A stretch of DNA of 64,000 nt from Ligustrum vulgare (GCA_963555705.1 OY743190.1:35694929-35758928), one strand, 5' to 3'. Counted from the stretch's first letter, positions 21,820 through 33,229 are shown. The notes: a model not told the origin generated them from the letters alone. A program made the numbers and translations.

Positions 21820-23361
21820 TAGGAGTGGAAAGAGTTCGGGGAACTGAAATTTCTGGACTTGGGTCCACAGGCGAATTCTGCCACTCCCCAGCTACCCAGA
21901 ACCATTAATTCCTCCAGTTCTTTATAGAAGTAGGTTGGCCAGTAATGACGGGAGGATATGAGCCCCTAGGAGACAAGTAATACCAGTCCTTCACATCTGG
22001 TCTAACGTCCCTCTCCCTTCTCACCGATTTCTTCAGAGTGTACAAGGTATGAATAATGTGTAGTGAGATAGGATAATCGGGGTTGACCTCTTGCCACACC
22101 AGCCAAGCGCCCACGGCCTGTGTCCAAAAGTTGGGTGCCAAATGGTAGGGGCACAAGTTGTAGCTCCTAAGCAAGGCCCCGAAGAAAGGATGCAGAGGTA
22201 ACCTCATCCCACAGGATAAAGCGTCGTAACATATAGCTACTTGGCCTGGAGGAGGACTGCATGGTCGACAAGAAGGTGTAGGATGCACTAAACGGACCCC
22301 TTCTGGCATCCTGAACTTCGTCGAGGCACAAGCCAGATCAACTCCTCGAATTTCGGTAGTAACCTCGCTGCTCTCCCAAAAATCTGGGTTTGGATCGGGA
22401 TCAACATGGTAGCCCGAAACTTTTTTGACCTGGTCAACCCAATCCTCTACCTGAGCAATCTCCTCCGCAGTCAAACCCAACTCTTCCCTATGCGCCCTAA
22501 ACGGTGCCCTAACAATCAAGCCGAGGTCCTGGTGACCTGAAGAGGAGCTCGCCGCCTTTTCTTTTCCCAAATCCCTTTCTCGTTTGCTTCGGAGTTCTCT
22601 TAGCGCGGATTCCTCCTCGGATGACAGATGAGCCATGTAGTTTTGGTGTTTTTCTTCTTCGCTGTCAGAATCACTCAAATAAATTATGCCACTGGTTTTC
22701 CTATTTCTCCTCTTAACCTGCTCCCTAAAGAAACGGGAGCTAAAAACCGATAAAGAGACGGGACAGAAACCTCTGATGGGAACCGCCATCGCTAACATTT
22801 CCTGTGAACCCGTTCCCCCAACTCTTTCCATTTTTTCTTTTTGTTTTAAAAGAGAGTCAGACTCAACAAAAGAAAAACAAAATGCAAAAACAAAATTCTC
22901 AAACCCACAATGAGAAACTAAAAGTAAGAAAGTCTTGCATATACAGGGATCAAGAGATTTACCTTCAAAAGGCGAATGCTTGACACTGTGCACTTGGAAT
23001 GAAGAGCTCGCCAAGAAAAAACTGTGAAACGCTAAGGGTGGATGCGGTGTAGTAAAACCTTGAAGAAAAGACACGAAAGTCGCAAGGAAGAGAGAAACGG
23101 CGCAAGCTCTCGCGAAAGTATTGCTACAAAGATTATGAGAAAATGGTAAAAGGTGAAGTGGTAAAATGAAGAAGGATTTATAGGCATCATAACGGTCTAG
23201 ATTCCTTGAATTTCGTGAGCCGCGTGATTAATGTGGGTAACCCATATCTCTTGGAAAACGGGCTAATCAAAGCGCCAGCCGTCAAAAGGAGGAACAAAAC
23301 CGTTCAGCTACCACAATGAATGCCACGCGCTGCAAAATGCTGCCCTCTCCTCCCATCTTAT

Positions 23362-23379
23362 ATATATATATATATATTT
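23362..23379 (-). promoter_or_regulatory. TA run, possible TATA element for the antisense gene
   Basis: An alternating TATATA stretch lies about 530 bases upstream (minus strand) of the predicted antisense ATG, inside the interior of the element. It could serve as a core promoter if there is a long or spliced 5' leader, or it may just be a microsatellite. Confidence 0.3.
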
Positions 23380-23598
23380 CTTTGAAATAAATACCGATAG
23401 CTCCTCCGAATTGAATGCGCCGCCTAGGAAATGCGCTGGTATGATCCTGGCCACTAGGATGAGAAAAAAAATCCGAGGAAGAAGGTTGGCTATGATACGG
23501 ATTCGAACCTTACCTAAGGAATGTCGTTATTGACTCCCTAAAAAAGTTAATGCTGTGAAATCACGGCAAATCCTACACGACCATGAATGGTCCCTTCG

Positions 23599-23613
23599 GA
23601 TTTGAGGGACTAG
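23599..23613 (+). promoter_or_regulatory. Polypurine tract of the inner element
   Basis: GATTTGAGGGACTAG abuts the 3' LTR start at 23,614, as required for plus-strand priming. It is shorter and less pure than in many elements. Confidence 0.6.
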
Positions 23614-24289
23614 TGTTGAATCCGGGCCCAAAGAAAGGTCCACTGATCCACCAGCGAAGGCCCATTAGTGGTCCAACGGACCACGGCCCACAACTCAAGG
23701 CCTAAAGTATCACCTGGGAAGAATGCCGAGGTGGTATGCCGAGCATTCCTCTTTAAACCGACCTGGTTAATGCCTAGCTGATGTGCTTTAAGCCCAGCCG
23801 GGGCGCTTTATGGCGCTGACCAGAAGAGAGAGATGGAGTCAGTGATGGGACACTGCCTTTACCCAGATGTGACGGGCGCCCATCCCCTACGAAATGTAGC
23901 AATGATTACGGTTGGAAAGCAAGAATGTCACATCCGTAAGCTAGGGTGATGACAAGTGTAAAGTATGCCACGTGTCGTGATCCAAGGCAAAAAGTCCCCC
24001 TATAAATAAAGCCCAATTGTCTCCAAACGGGGGGTTAGCAATTTCTCACTCTTAACAAGATATTTCTCTCACTCCCTTTTCTCTCTTTTACACACTTATA
24101 CCTCCCGCACCCAATATATTTATATTTGCCCAAAATGAGTACTGACTTAGGCATCGGAGTGCAAACAGGAGCCACCTCGGCCCCCTTTGCAAACTGATTG
24201 TTTGTCACAGTGCGCAGGAAGCCCACGTGTTCAAGAGGGAGGAGCTGAGACGTGTTGGTCCAAGGTCCATCCGGATTTTGTGGTCAACA
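23614..24289 (+). repeat. 3' LTR of the inner Tat-type element
   Basis: Same 676-bp length as the 5' LTR, with about 11 substitutions and no visible indels. TATA box at 24,001-24,008. Confidence 0.95.
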
Positions 24290-24294
24290 GTTAC

Positions 24295-24789
24295 CACATG
24301 GGAGATAATTCTTGAGGTCGGTAAAATATTCACCCCAATAAATATTGAATCTCAGAGAGCTTTATTGAGGGTAGGAAATAACTTGCTCAATGCAAGTGGG
24401 TCACCTAGGGTGGCACAATTCAGAGAAATTGCCTCCAACACGGTGCCTACAATGTACAGTTTCAGATAATGTTGCAACAGTTGGCCCACCATCACGTGAA
24501 TTATGCTTAAACAACAAGTTATCAACGTCATTTGTCTTGATTATTGTGAAAATTCCTTTATTTTATTCATTTATCTACAGTAAACCCTAAATATTTGTCT
24601 ACAAATAGAAAGGTTTATGTCATTGTAAATCATGCCAATTTTGGGAACAAATGTGCTATCAAAATAATTCCAACAAATGACTTTTTCCCTCTATCTCTTT
24701 ATCAATAAATACCCGCTCAAATATACTTATACATTGATCTAAGTTGATAAGAAATCGCCCCGTATCAATGACGATTTTTTAATTCAACA
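24295..24789 (+). repeat. Outer 5' LTR, right-hand part
   Basis: Continuation of the LTR begun at 11,871. It ends TTCAACA and is followed by GTTTGGCGTTAGAAG, a degenerate form of the Tat-type primer-binding site (TTTGGCGCCGTC). Confidence 0.88.
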
Positions 24790-25364
24790 GTTTGGCGTTA
24801 GAAGAAGGGCCTCCCCCTGAAAAACGAGGTTCTCCATTTATCCACCTTGTATCACACTGCCTTTTCCAAAAGATGCAAAAACAGCTTTGTTCCCAACAAG
24901 TTACTTGACCAAATCATCCAAAAATGAGTCAACACTCCTGTAATGTAAGAACTGGAAGCCATGAAATCGAAGTTTCTCCACATTTCAGGAAAAAACCAAG
25001 GAAAAACTTCTCAAGAATTCAAGGATCCTCGCGTTGATATAATTATGAATAGATTGGACCATTTTGCCAATATACTGGCTCGTTTAGAACAAAATCAACA
25101 AACATCTCTGCCCCACTAGAACTGAGCTTGAGGTGCAATCCCCATTACACGGCGCACAACAAACAAGAAGGGCCTTGAGTTTTGAAGAAGATTCCTCCAA
25201 AGAAAGATGGGGAAAAAGAAAGGTTTCTCCAAGGAAAACCCATTCCACCAAAAAGGAGGAAGTGTATTCGATTGTCTAGGCGAACCGAGTTAGCAGCCCC
25301 AAAAAATCACCTTTACCAGAACGTATATCTTCCATGACAAATAGAAAACATCCCCCCCCAAGAA

Positions 25365-26130
25365 ATGTATAAAACAGAAGCCCTAAAACAACAAATTCCG
25401 GAGCTGGAATCCAAAGGTAAAATCATAATGCAAGGAATTAATAAGGGCATTCCATCTCCTTTCTCCAAAGAAGTTCTAGCTAAAATGCTGCCGGAGAAAT
25501 TCAAAATGCCCGTTCTCGCGGGCCACAAAGGGAACACGGATCCAGCAGAGCATAGTTATAAATATACCTCTTAGTTGAACTCCAACGAGTTAGTGATGCT
25601 ATTTTATGCAGAGCCTTCCCTTTGACCATCGGAGACCGAGCTCAGAGATGGTTCAGGCAACTCCCTCAAGGTTCTGTAAAAAATTGGGAAGGTCTCGCCA
25701 AAATGTTCTTTAGCCAATTCATGGAAGCCAGAATGAGAACGATGCCAAAGGAGCACCTTGTTTCCATCAAACAAGGACCAACTGAATCAATAAAAAGTTA
25801 TTTGGAAAGATTTAATAAACAAAAGGTGGAAATGGAAAATGTATCTGATGATGCTGCACTCATGGTCGCCCTATCCGGCCTGCATCCAAAAACACATTTA
25901 TGGTGGTCCTGTGCACGAAGATGGCCCAACGTCATACCATGACTTCCTTAGCAGAGCTGAGAAATACATCAATGTTGAAGATGCAATGTATGATGGAGGA
26001 ATGGAGAGTAAAACGTCAAAAGAAGAAAATAGGCTTCCATAGAAGGATAAAACATCAGATCGCAGAAAAGAAAGAAACAACCGACCTAGGCCTTACCCAA
26101 AAAGGTTTAAGGATTACACTTTACTAAATA
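25365..26130 (+). pseudogene. Outer element gag, decayed
   Basis: Frames across this stretch keep the Tat gag order: PEKFKMPVLAGHKGNTDPAEH, then TIGDRAQRWFRQLPQGSVKNWE, then a QGPTESIKSYLERFNKQ motif. These correspond to GDPDDHL, EGNAIRWYKKLPPGSIHSW and GREESLKSYLARF in the inner element. A stop after the first block and a shift near 25,900 abolish function. Confidence 0.8.
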
Positions 26131-26539
26131 TCTCCCTAGAAAATGTGTTTTTTTAAATAAAAGATAAAGATCTCTTAAAGAAACCACCTCCACTAAAAGC
26201 GAGCTCATCAAATTTGAATCAGCAAAAATACTGTCGATTTCACCGATTTCCGGGGCACAATACCAATTACTATAGCCAGTTGAAAGAAGAAATTGAAAAC
26301 CTCATTAGAAGAGGTTATTTATAGCAGTTCATTTCTAAACCAATGGAGGCAGGAGAATGAGTGGGCTCACCACCTCGACCTCAAGGAAAGCATGGCGATG
26401 GATTGAGAATGGAGATCAAGATGATGGTAGGAGCAACTCACAATTTCAAGGGCTCAAATAGGGAAAGAAAAAGGATGGCGAGAGAAGCCCACTCGTATTC
26501 AAGCAATGAGGTCCGATCTTGGAACATAACAGAGAGTGA

Positions 26540-27003
26540 AATATCAGAGAGCGTCACTTTTCATGAGTCAAATGCGAGCAACGTCCTCCAACCTCATAGT
26601 GACGCTCTTGTAATAACAATGCCTGTAGCCGAAATACAAATTCATCAAACTTTGGTGGATAATGGAAGTTTGGTAAACATGTTGTACCTTAGGACCTACG
26701 ACCAAATGGGGCTCAGTAGGGATTTGTTGCACCTCATTACAAACCATTGCAAGGTTTTTCGGGAGATTCAGTATATATGGTTGGATAGATTGCATTAATG
26801 GTGGAGCTCGGTGAACCACTGTGTCAAAGAAGGACGATTGCCGACTTCATTGTAGTGGATTTTCCAACCATTTATAATGCTATTTTGGGAAGACCAATTC
26901 TACACGAGCTAAAAGTTGTGACCTCCATTTACCATTACATGATGAAAGTTCCTACTTCAACGGGGAAATCAATTTACGGCTTCGAATTGCAATGTCTTGT
27001 ACC
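26540..27003 (+). pseudogene. Outer element protease region, decayed
   Basis: NASNVLQPHSDALVITMPV leads into TLVDNGSLVNMLYL. This aligns with the DALVIRVVV and MVDDGASINVIY region of the inner element. The catalytic Asp is still present (VDNGS). A second block holds PTIYNAILGRPILHEL, the usual ILGRP motif. A frameshift near 26,790 separates the blocks. Confidence 0.78.
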
Positions 27004-27179
27004 CTAAAATAGGTGTAAATAAGGTCTCAGAGGAAGAGATTGATCCTAGGAATGAAAATCATGGAATAATTGGAAGCAATGCTCCCATGGCAAACTGAAC
27101 CAGATAATTAGATCTTTAGTGGAAAAGAACTCAAAGAGCCCATCAAAACTGACCTAAAAGGATTTTCTTGTGGAAAATT

Positions 27180-28900
27180 TAGATGTTTTTTATTGGAGTC
27201 ACTCCGACATGAAATGAATAGATCCAAAATGATATGCGGCTCTGGAAAAGGAGGTGGATAAGCTCTTGAGTAACAGGTTTATTAGAGAAGCTCACTAACC
27301 AAGGTGGGTTTCCAATCCGGTACTCGTAAAGAAAAGTAACGGAACCTAGAGAGTATGTGTCTATTTTACCGACCTTAATAAAGCTTGGCCAAAGGATAGA
27401 TTTCTCTTGCCTAAAATTGATCAGATGATAGATGCCACTATTGGACACGAGCTCCTGAGTTTCATGGACGCGTACCATGGCTACAATCAAATCCCAATGA
27501 ATTCGGAAGATGAAGAAAGTACTACTTTTATAACAGAAAGAGGGATGTATTGCTACAAAGCAATGCATTTTGGTCTTAAAAGCGCAAGAGCTACCTACCA
27601 AAGGTTGGTAAACCACATGTTTGCCGACCTAATTGGTAAAACAATGGAGGTCTACATTGATGTTATGCTGGTAAAAAGTGTTTAAGTATGCCGACCACAT
27701 TAAAACCTTCATGAGACCATCCTTATATTGAAGAAATACAAAATGAAGTTGAATCCAGCAAAGTGCGCTTTTGGTGTTTACTCGGGGAAATTCCTGGGAT
27801 ACATGGTCAACCAACGAGGAATTGAAGCAAACCCTGAAAAAATCAAAGAACTGTTGGAAATGAAAGCAGAAATGAAAGTCAAAGAAATTCAATGTCTGAC
27901 ATGAAGAATAGCCGCCCTCAGTAGATTCGTCTCAAAATCAACTGAAAAATGTAAACCATTCTTCAACGCTATGCGAGGAGGGAAGGATTTTCAGTGGACT
28001 GAGACTTGCTAAAGCGCTTTTGTAAAATTGAAGGAGCACCTTTCGAAAGCACCTCTGTTGTCCAAACTAAAGGAAGACGAACACCTGTATTTATATCTTG
28101 TCGTGTCACTGCACTCCGTGAGTTCAGTACTTGTAAGGGAAGAAGAAAAGATCCAACTACCAGTGTACTATACCTGCCAAGCTTTGCAGGCCGTAGAATT
28201 AAACTATTCACCAACGGAAAAGCTGGCATATGCACTAATTACAGCCTCCAGAAAATTAAGACCATACTTCTCGCAACACCCCGTGCACGTTCTCACAAAT
28301 TACACTTTTAGACAGATCTTTCAAAAAATCGAATCTTCTAGAAGGATGGTAAAATGGGAAATAGAGCTAGGGAAATTTGAAATTCATTATAAACCACGGA
28401 CTGCGATTAAGCGACATGCCCAGCTTATTTCATTAAAGAATTCAGCCCTAGAATCCAACAGGATGAAACAAATCACAATGACATCTGGGAACTCTACGTT
28501 GATGGATCTTCAACCGACCTACATCAAGGAGCTGGTCTCATCCTTAAGAGCCCTGAAAAGCAGACCTTTTGCCGAGCTCTTTGTTTCGATTTTAAAGAAT
28601 CTAATAATGAAGCAGAATATGAAGCCATTGTTGCAAGGCTACAAATGGCAAAGGACATGGGGATCAAATGAATCGTTTTATATAGCGATTCACAGCTCAT
28701 GGTTAATCAACTATAGGGGACTTATCAAATGAAGGAAGGGTGCATGGACCAGTATGTGAAGGTCGTCCAAAGAGCTAAATTCATTTTTGAGTTCCAAAAT
28801 ATTACAAATTTCACGATCTCAAAACAGTCATGCAGATGCATTAGCCAAATTAGCGACAAGCGAAGGAGTTCACGAGTTGGACAGCATCCTAGTAGGCAGG
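27180..28900 (+). pseudogene. Outer element RT and RNase H, decayed, catalytic YIDV
   Basis: The RT block (MPKIDQMIDATIGHELLSFM onward, 27,407-27,685) is well preserved. The catalytic YxDD box reads YIDV, with the second Asp lost. The connection and Ty3-type RNase H region follow (28,028-28,420, with LYLYLVVSLHSVSSVLVREE). Pieces of the second RNase H continue to about 28,900 (ALAKLATSEGVHELDSILVG). Several stops and shifts are present. Coding similarity stops abruptly near 28,903, before any integrase. Confidence 0.85.
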
Positions 28901-28903
28901 TTA

Positions 28904-29484
28904 CAGTTCGCTTCTTGTTTTGGGCGGGCACTGGCGTAATAAAATTCAGAGTTCTTACCATCATGTTCAAACCTGTACATGGAGTGGAACTCCTCTACAC
29001 TCAACTCTCCATCCCCCAGTACTATCATCCCTACTAAAATCCTCCAGCCATTGGGAGTAAGCCGAAATGGAGCTATTCTCCAGGAACTAAGAAATTTCCT
29101 TACTACTGGTGAGAACGGAAGTCTCAGGACAGCATCTAACATCTCTTTATTGACCGCTATGTGACCTACAGGCGGATCACATGACCTATCGTCCGAAAGA
29201 GGAATCCCCAATTTTACCTCTTTCGGGATCCTATATGTCTTCCTCCAGAAGTTTAGTTCTTATTCCGTCACCACGAAAATATACCTTTTTGCATCACACT
29301 CTGGTCTATCCCTCATAATGGCCCTCATCCCCTCAGAAAAATTTGGTGGCCTATTCTCCCCAGTTTCACGCGAGGCCAAAGTGACCTCCTGGCTAGAAGA
29401 AGTCACTACCGTCTATGGAGCAGCCCTTAGGGCTTCATTAGGAAGTTCATTGAAATCTACACTAGTTCTCACTTCTTCACTCAT
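28904..29484 (-). pseudogene. Outer element antisense accessory gene, 5' part only
   Basis: From the ATG at 29,484 the minus strand reads MSEEVRTSVDF and then the PF04195-like core: LPFSPVVRKFLSSWRIAPFRL, GWRILVGMIVL, FHSMYRFEHDG and FYYASARP. A few stops interrupt it. It ends at 28,904, where it meets the sense RNase H sequence head-on. A deletion therefore removed integrase and the rest of the antisense gene. Its position matches the antisense gene of the inner element. Confidence 0.72.
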
Positions 29485-29997
29485 GACTACCAAAAATATG
29501 AAGATAATTATCAATTTTTTACCATAAAGAGGGAAGAATTGTAGAAAAAGAAAACCTTGAAAAGTTCTCCTAAAACGAAGATTAAGCAGAGAGAGCTTAG
29601 AAAAAGAAAAAGAGATAAGAAAGGAAGTTCGCTTTCTTATACCTTAATAGAAGAGAAAAAAAGCTGAAGCTTTTGGTCACCGGAAAAAATGAAGTTTCCG
29701 TTCGAAGAGATTCACATAAAATCGCCTGGAAATAAAAGGGTTTGGGGTACTTTTTGGTTTTTAACCTTTTTGCAAAAGAAACCCCAACCGTTAGATGAAA
29801 TCTAACAAATATGATTCAAAAAATATAAATATACGGGGCAAAACATTTCCTTTGCCTTGGAACCAGAAAAAGGTGTGAATTGACGACTAATTATTGCCTA
29901 GAAGAAATCAAAGCATTTAAAAGAAGTAATTCACAGACATCTGTTGAAAGGAGACAAAAAGGTATAAGGCCCGCACTAAATTTGTTCAGCGCAGACA

Positions 29998-30009
29998 TTG
30001 GGGGACAAT
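29998..30009 (+). promoter_or_regulatory. Polypurine tract of the outer element
   Basis: TTGGGGGACAAT directly precedes the 3' LTR start TGTTGATATAGG. Confidence 0.7.
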
Positions 30010-30669
30010 TGTTGATATAGGAAATTTTATCAAGGTCCAATCCCGAATATTTGAGTTCAGCCCGTCCAAAGAGGCATCAAATAAATTGGGCTTGGCCCAC
30101 CTCAGATCCCTCATGTTGAACAACTAGCTTCATTGATATTACGTCGTTCTCCGATCTGCGACCTCAACTGTTATTGCCTTGGAGAAAATTCTTGAGGTAG
30201 GTAAAATATTCACCCCGGTAAATATTGAACCTGAGAGAGATTTATTGAGGGCAATAAATAACTTGCTCAATGCAAGTGGGTCACCTAGGGTGGCACAATT
30301 CAAAGAAATTTCCTGCAACACGACGTCTGCAGTGTACAGTTTCAGAGAATGTTGCAACAGTGGGCCCACCATCACGTGAATTATGCTTAAACAACAAGTT
30401 ATCAACGTCATTTGTCTTGATTATAGTGAAAATCCCTTTACTTTATTTATTTATCTACAGTAAACCCTAAAGATTTGTCTATAAATAAAAAGTTTATGTC
30501 ATTGTAAAGCATGCCAAATTTGGAAATAAATGTGCTGTCAAAATAATTCCAACAAATGAGATTTTTCCTCTATCTCTTTATCAATAAATACCGGCTCAAA
30601 TATATTTACACACTTGTCTAAGTTGATAAGAAAATCGTCCCATTTCAGTGATTATTTTTGACCTCAACA
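30010..30669 (+). repeat. 3' LTR of the outer Tat-type element
   Basis: 660 bp, TGTTGATATA...CCTCAACA, followed by TSD TTAAT. It has a TATA box TATAAATA at 30,480-30,487. It is diverged from the split 5' LTR. Confidence 0.92.
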
Positions 30670-30674
30670 TTAAT

Positions 30675-31216
30675 GTATTCAGTAATTATTATTTGTTACT
30701 GGATTATAATTTATTATAAATATTAATAAAAATCAAAATCAAATTAAAATTAAATAAATATAAAAAAAGCATTAAAGGATATAATATAATAATAGGAATT
30801 AAAGAGAGAGCCACAATTTTCATCCCCCGTTTTTATATATTTATTATCCCACTCTAAATATATCCCTATTAAAAAACTTTTTTTTTTTAAAAAAATATAT
30901 AAATTATTAAGAGGGATTAAAAAAATTTATTTACCGCTTGTACACTGAATAAGTAAAAAAATTAAAATTTTAATTGGATACTTGTTCATTGTTTTAAAAC
31001 ACGATAATAATAAAAACATTGGATGAAACCATCATGAAGGACAAAATTTGATAATTGCTGAAAATTTAATGATAAAAAAAAATAAAGAACATAAATGTAA
31101 TAATCTATAAAGATTAGGGACCAATAATATAATTCAAATGTGATATAATTATAAGAAATTGTGGTGCAAATATACCTAACCCATCCACGTTACGTTACAT
31201 TCTAATTTTATCCTAA
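30675..31216. other. AT-rich flank, no gene seen
   Basis: This was contiguous with the sequence left of 11,866 before the outer element inserted. No coding or structural signal stands out. Confidence 0.5.
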
Positions 31217-31244
31217 CTAGTAATCGCACCCGTGCGATGCACGG
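31217..31244 (-). mobile_element. Helitron 3' terminus (minus orientation)
   Basis: On the minus strand a perfect 6-bp-stem hairpin (CCGTGC-ATC-GCACGG, plus positions 31,230-31,244) is followed nine bases later by the terminal CTAG (31,217-31,220) and then a T outside. This is the canonical Helitron end: hairpin near the 3' terminus, CTRR, insertion between A and T. The body would extend to the right. No helicase coding is visible and I could not fix the 5' end, so it is probably a non-autonomous copy. Confidence 0.75.
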
Positions 31245-31306
31245 AATAAATAATATTTATTGAATAAGTTGTAAAAATACAATGCCCGATAAAAATAATA
31301 CAATAA

Positions 31307-31380
<74 letters not shown>
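31307..31380 (+). repeat. (TAA)n microsatellite
   Basis: About 25 perfect TAA units lie about 60 bp inside the predicted Helitron end. The poly-isoleucine minus-strand frame is an artefact of this. Confidence 0.97.
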
Positions 31381-31381
<1 letters not shown>

Positions 31382-33229
31382 TTGTATACACAAATTGCGA
31401 ATAATTTGTAATTTCATTTCTCCCTATAAGATTTCTTACTTTAATGCATAAATTGTATATTCAATATACAATCAAAATATCAAAAAAAAAAAAAAAAAAA
31501 AAGAGTTATGAATTGCATTTTTTTAACAGTTAATTGTTCATTATCTAGTTTCCTTACTTTATTTATTCATATAGAATTGATTATTCAAAAATAATTTTTT
31601 TTTTAATGTTCATTAACAACCACATATTATTTTAAAACTAATTTTTCATAATTGCACATATTACTTTTTAACCACACATTCTAAAAAAAGAAAATCAATT
31701 TTTAACCACTCAATTGATTGATTTGACAATTATTTTATTTTTTATACTACCTTCTTTCACTTTCAATCACACATTTAAAATCATATATATAGTTTATATC
31801 AAACTTACTCCTATTCAATGGTTTTAAATACAATGTGACATTTTATTTTTCACCAAGTATTGAAAATGGCCATGTTACCCACACACACGCAAAACTATTT
31901 TTTGTGCATGTTAAATAAATGTATGGACTATATTTTATTTTTAAATAGAATAAGTTTGATAAAACCTTATATTTTTATTTTCTATAAAATTCAATGAATT
32001 AATTATTAAAGTATGTAGTATATATTTTACAAATTGATTTTATTTTAAATTTATAAAAATTAAAAAATAGATAAATGAACAAAATGAGTAAATTTATAAA
32101 ATTAATTTCAAAATTACCAAAGAGTTTATCGAAACCTGAAATTGTAGAAATTAAAATGATTTAATTGAATTTACTTAGGAAGATCGGATATCATTATTTC
32201 TTTTAATTTGATAAGAAAAAAGATTTGAAATTAATCATTTATGTCAAATTGAAGTTAGGTAAAAAAATGATAAATATCATTTTATGACTTAAATGAGATA
32301 AATTAAAAAGATTGAATTTGAATATTAAAAAAAGTAAAAAGTATAAGTAAAACTTTTATCTTTTATTATTTGAGGAAATTTTAAGAACGATATATTTAGA
32401 GTTTGCTCTCATTTGTTAACTTGTATTGAACTTCTCGTTAAGATCATGAATTTGACACCTATATTGCATATTTTTTTGACTTCAAAATATTACAATAATT
32501 GTCAAAAGAATTAAAAATAATATACAATTTGATCTTTTTATAGATTTTTTATTTTTTACAATCAATAGGTCATTTATTACATGTCACCTTTAATTAATTT
32601 TGCATTAATTGAAGTTTCCTAATTCAATTATTAAAATAATTATTAAAATTACAAAGTTTCCTAAAATAGTAGGGAAAAATGACGGGAAACTATGTGTGGA
32701 TTTTTTTGACGGCTATACTATTATTATATATATTAAGATTAAATTCATTAATTTAAACCATCAACACCACGTAAATTCTCACTCAATACAATGTTTTGTT
32801 TTAAAGATAATTTTTTTACAACTCTAAAACAACTAGTCAATAATTATGGACACAACAGAGGACAAAACAATTATGGTTGGAAAAGATTTTGTAAGTTTTT
32901 TTTTCCAATAATTATAATTGTGTTACATGTACATCATAACTTACAGATTTGATCATGAATAAATGATGTGACGAGATTTAATTGGGCCAAAATCTCATCA
33001 ATCCAATAAATTAAAAAAAATCTCCCATTTAATTTTGGGAAAAGTTTACAACCAGAACACTTTATCTACCACTTTTTAAAATTAACAAACTTCAAATTTC
33101 TTTTGTTTTAATTAGATGTTTAATAATAATCAATAAATGTAATATATATTATAAAAAATATCTGTTATATATTAAATTAAAACTAATATAATTTAATTAT
33201 AATCCTCAAACAACCCCTAATGATACAAT
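31382..33229. other. Very AT-rich stretch, no gene seen
   Basis: Long T- and A-rich runs with no coding similarity. At 32,714 the motif TATACTATTATTATATATATT resembles some plant Helitron 5' ends, but it lacks the initial TC and faces the wrong way to pair with the 31,217 terminus. Confidence 0.4.

Larger units (their letters stand above)
20052..22831 (-). pseudogene. Antisense three-exon accessory gene of the Tat element (putative gypsy-type transposon protein, PF04195-like)
   Basis: Read on the minus strand, three exons (22,831-21,820; 21,711-21,577; 21,499-20,052) join in frame to 864 codons plus a stop. Introns of 108 and 77 bp have good plant sites: donors GTGAGT and GTAAGT, acceptors GGCAG and GTCAG, with U-rich tails. 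Exon lengths (1012, 135, 1448) sum to a multiple of three. Exon 1 holds an acidic serine stretch (SDSDSEEEK) and a core with LPLHPFFGALLRSYNLCPY and NFWTQAVGAWLVW. This matches proteins annotated as putative gypsy-type transposon (PF04195 family), whose role is unknown. Exon 3 has basic nuclear-signal-like clusters (KRLRRGKGRE) and a long heptad-rich coiled coil. The only defect is TAA at 21,905-21,907 (codon 309), and reading continues past it. A 5' exon upstream of 22,831 cannot be excluded. Confidence 0.8.
12036..24289 (+). mobile_element. Inner Tat-type Ty3/gypsy element, nearly intact, TSD GTTAC
   Basis: The duplication GTTAC lies at 12,031-12,035 and 24,290-24,294. The LTRs are both 676 bp (12,036-12,711 and 23,614-24,289), TGTTGAATCC...GGTCAACA, and differ at about 11 positions by eye (1.6%). 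The interior has a primer-binding site, leader repeats, a gag-pol ORF with one nonsense codon, a long spacer, an antisense three-exon gene and a polypurine tract. This is the most complete element in the window and a plausible helper for Tat-type relatives before its stop codons arose. Confidence 0.96.
11871..30669 (+). mobile_element. Outer Tat-type Ty3/gypsy element, integrase-deleted, TSD TTAAT
   Basis: The duplication TTAAT lies at 11,866-11,870 and 30,670-30,674. The 5' LTR is split by the inner element into 11,871-12,035 and 24,295-24,789. These sum to 660 bp, exactly the length of the 3' LTR (30,010-30,669). The first 165 bp of the two LTRs differ at roughly one site in ten, so this insertion is much older than the inner one. 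The interior keeps decayed gag, protease, RT and RNase H, no integrase, and part of an antisense gene. Confidence 0.93.

Noticed and set aside
31217..31417. Poly-isoleucine minus-strand ORF
   Set aside because: Direct translation of the (TAA)n microsatellite.
32700..32740. TATACTATTATTATATATATT as the 5' end of the Helitron
   Set aside because: It lacks the initial TC and is in the plus orientation, whereas the 3' terminus at 31,217 is on the minus strand.
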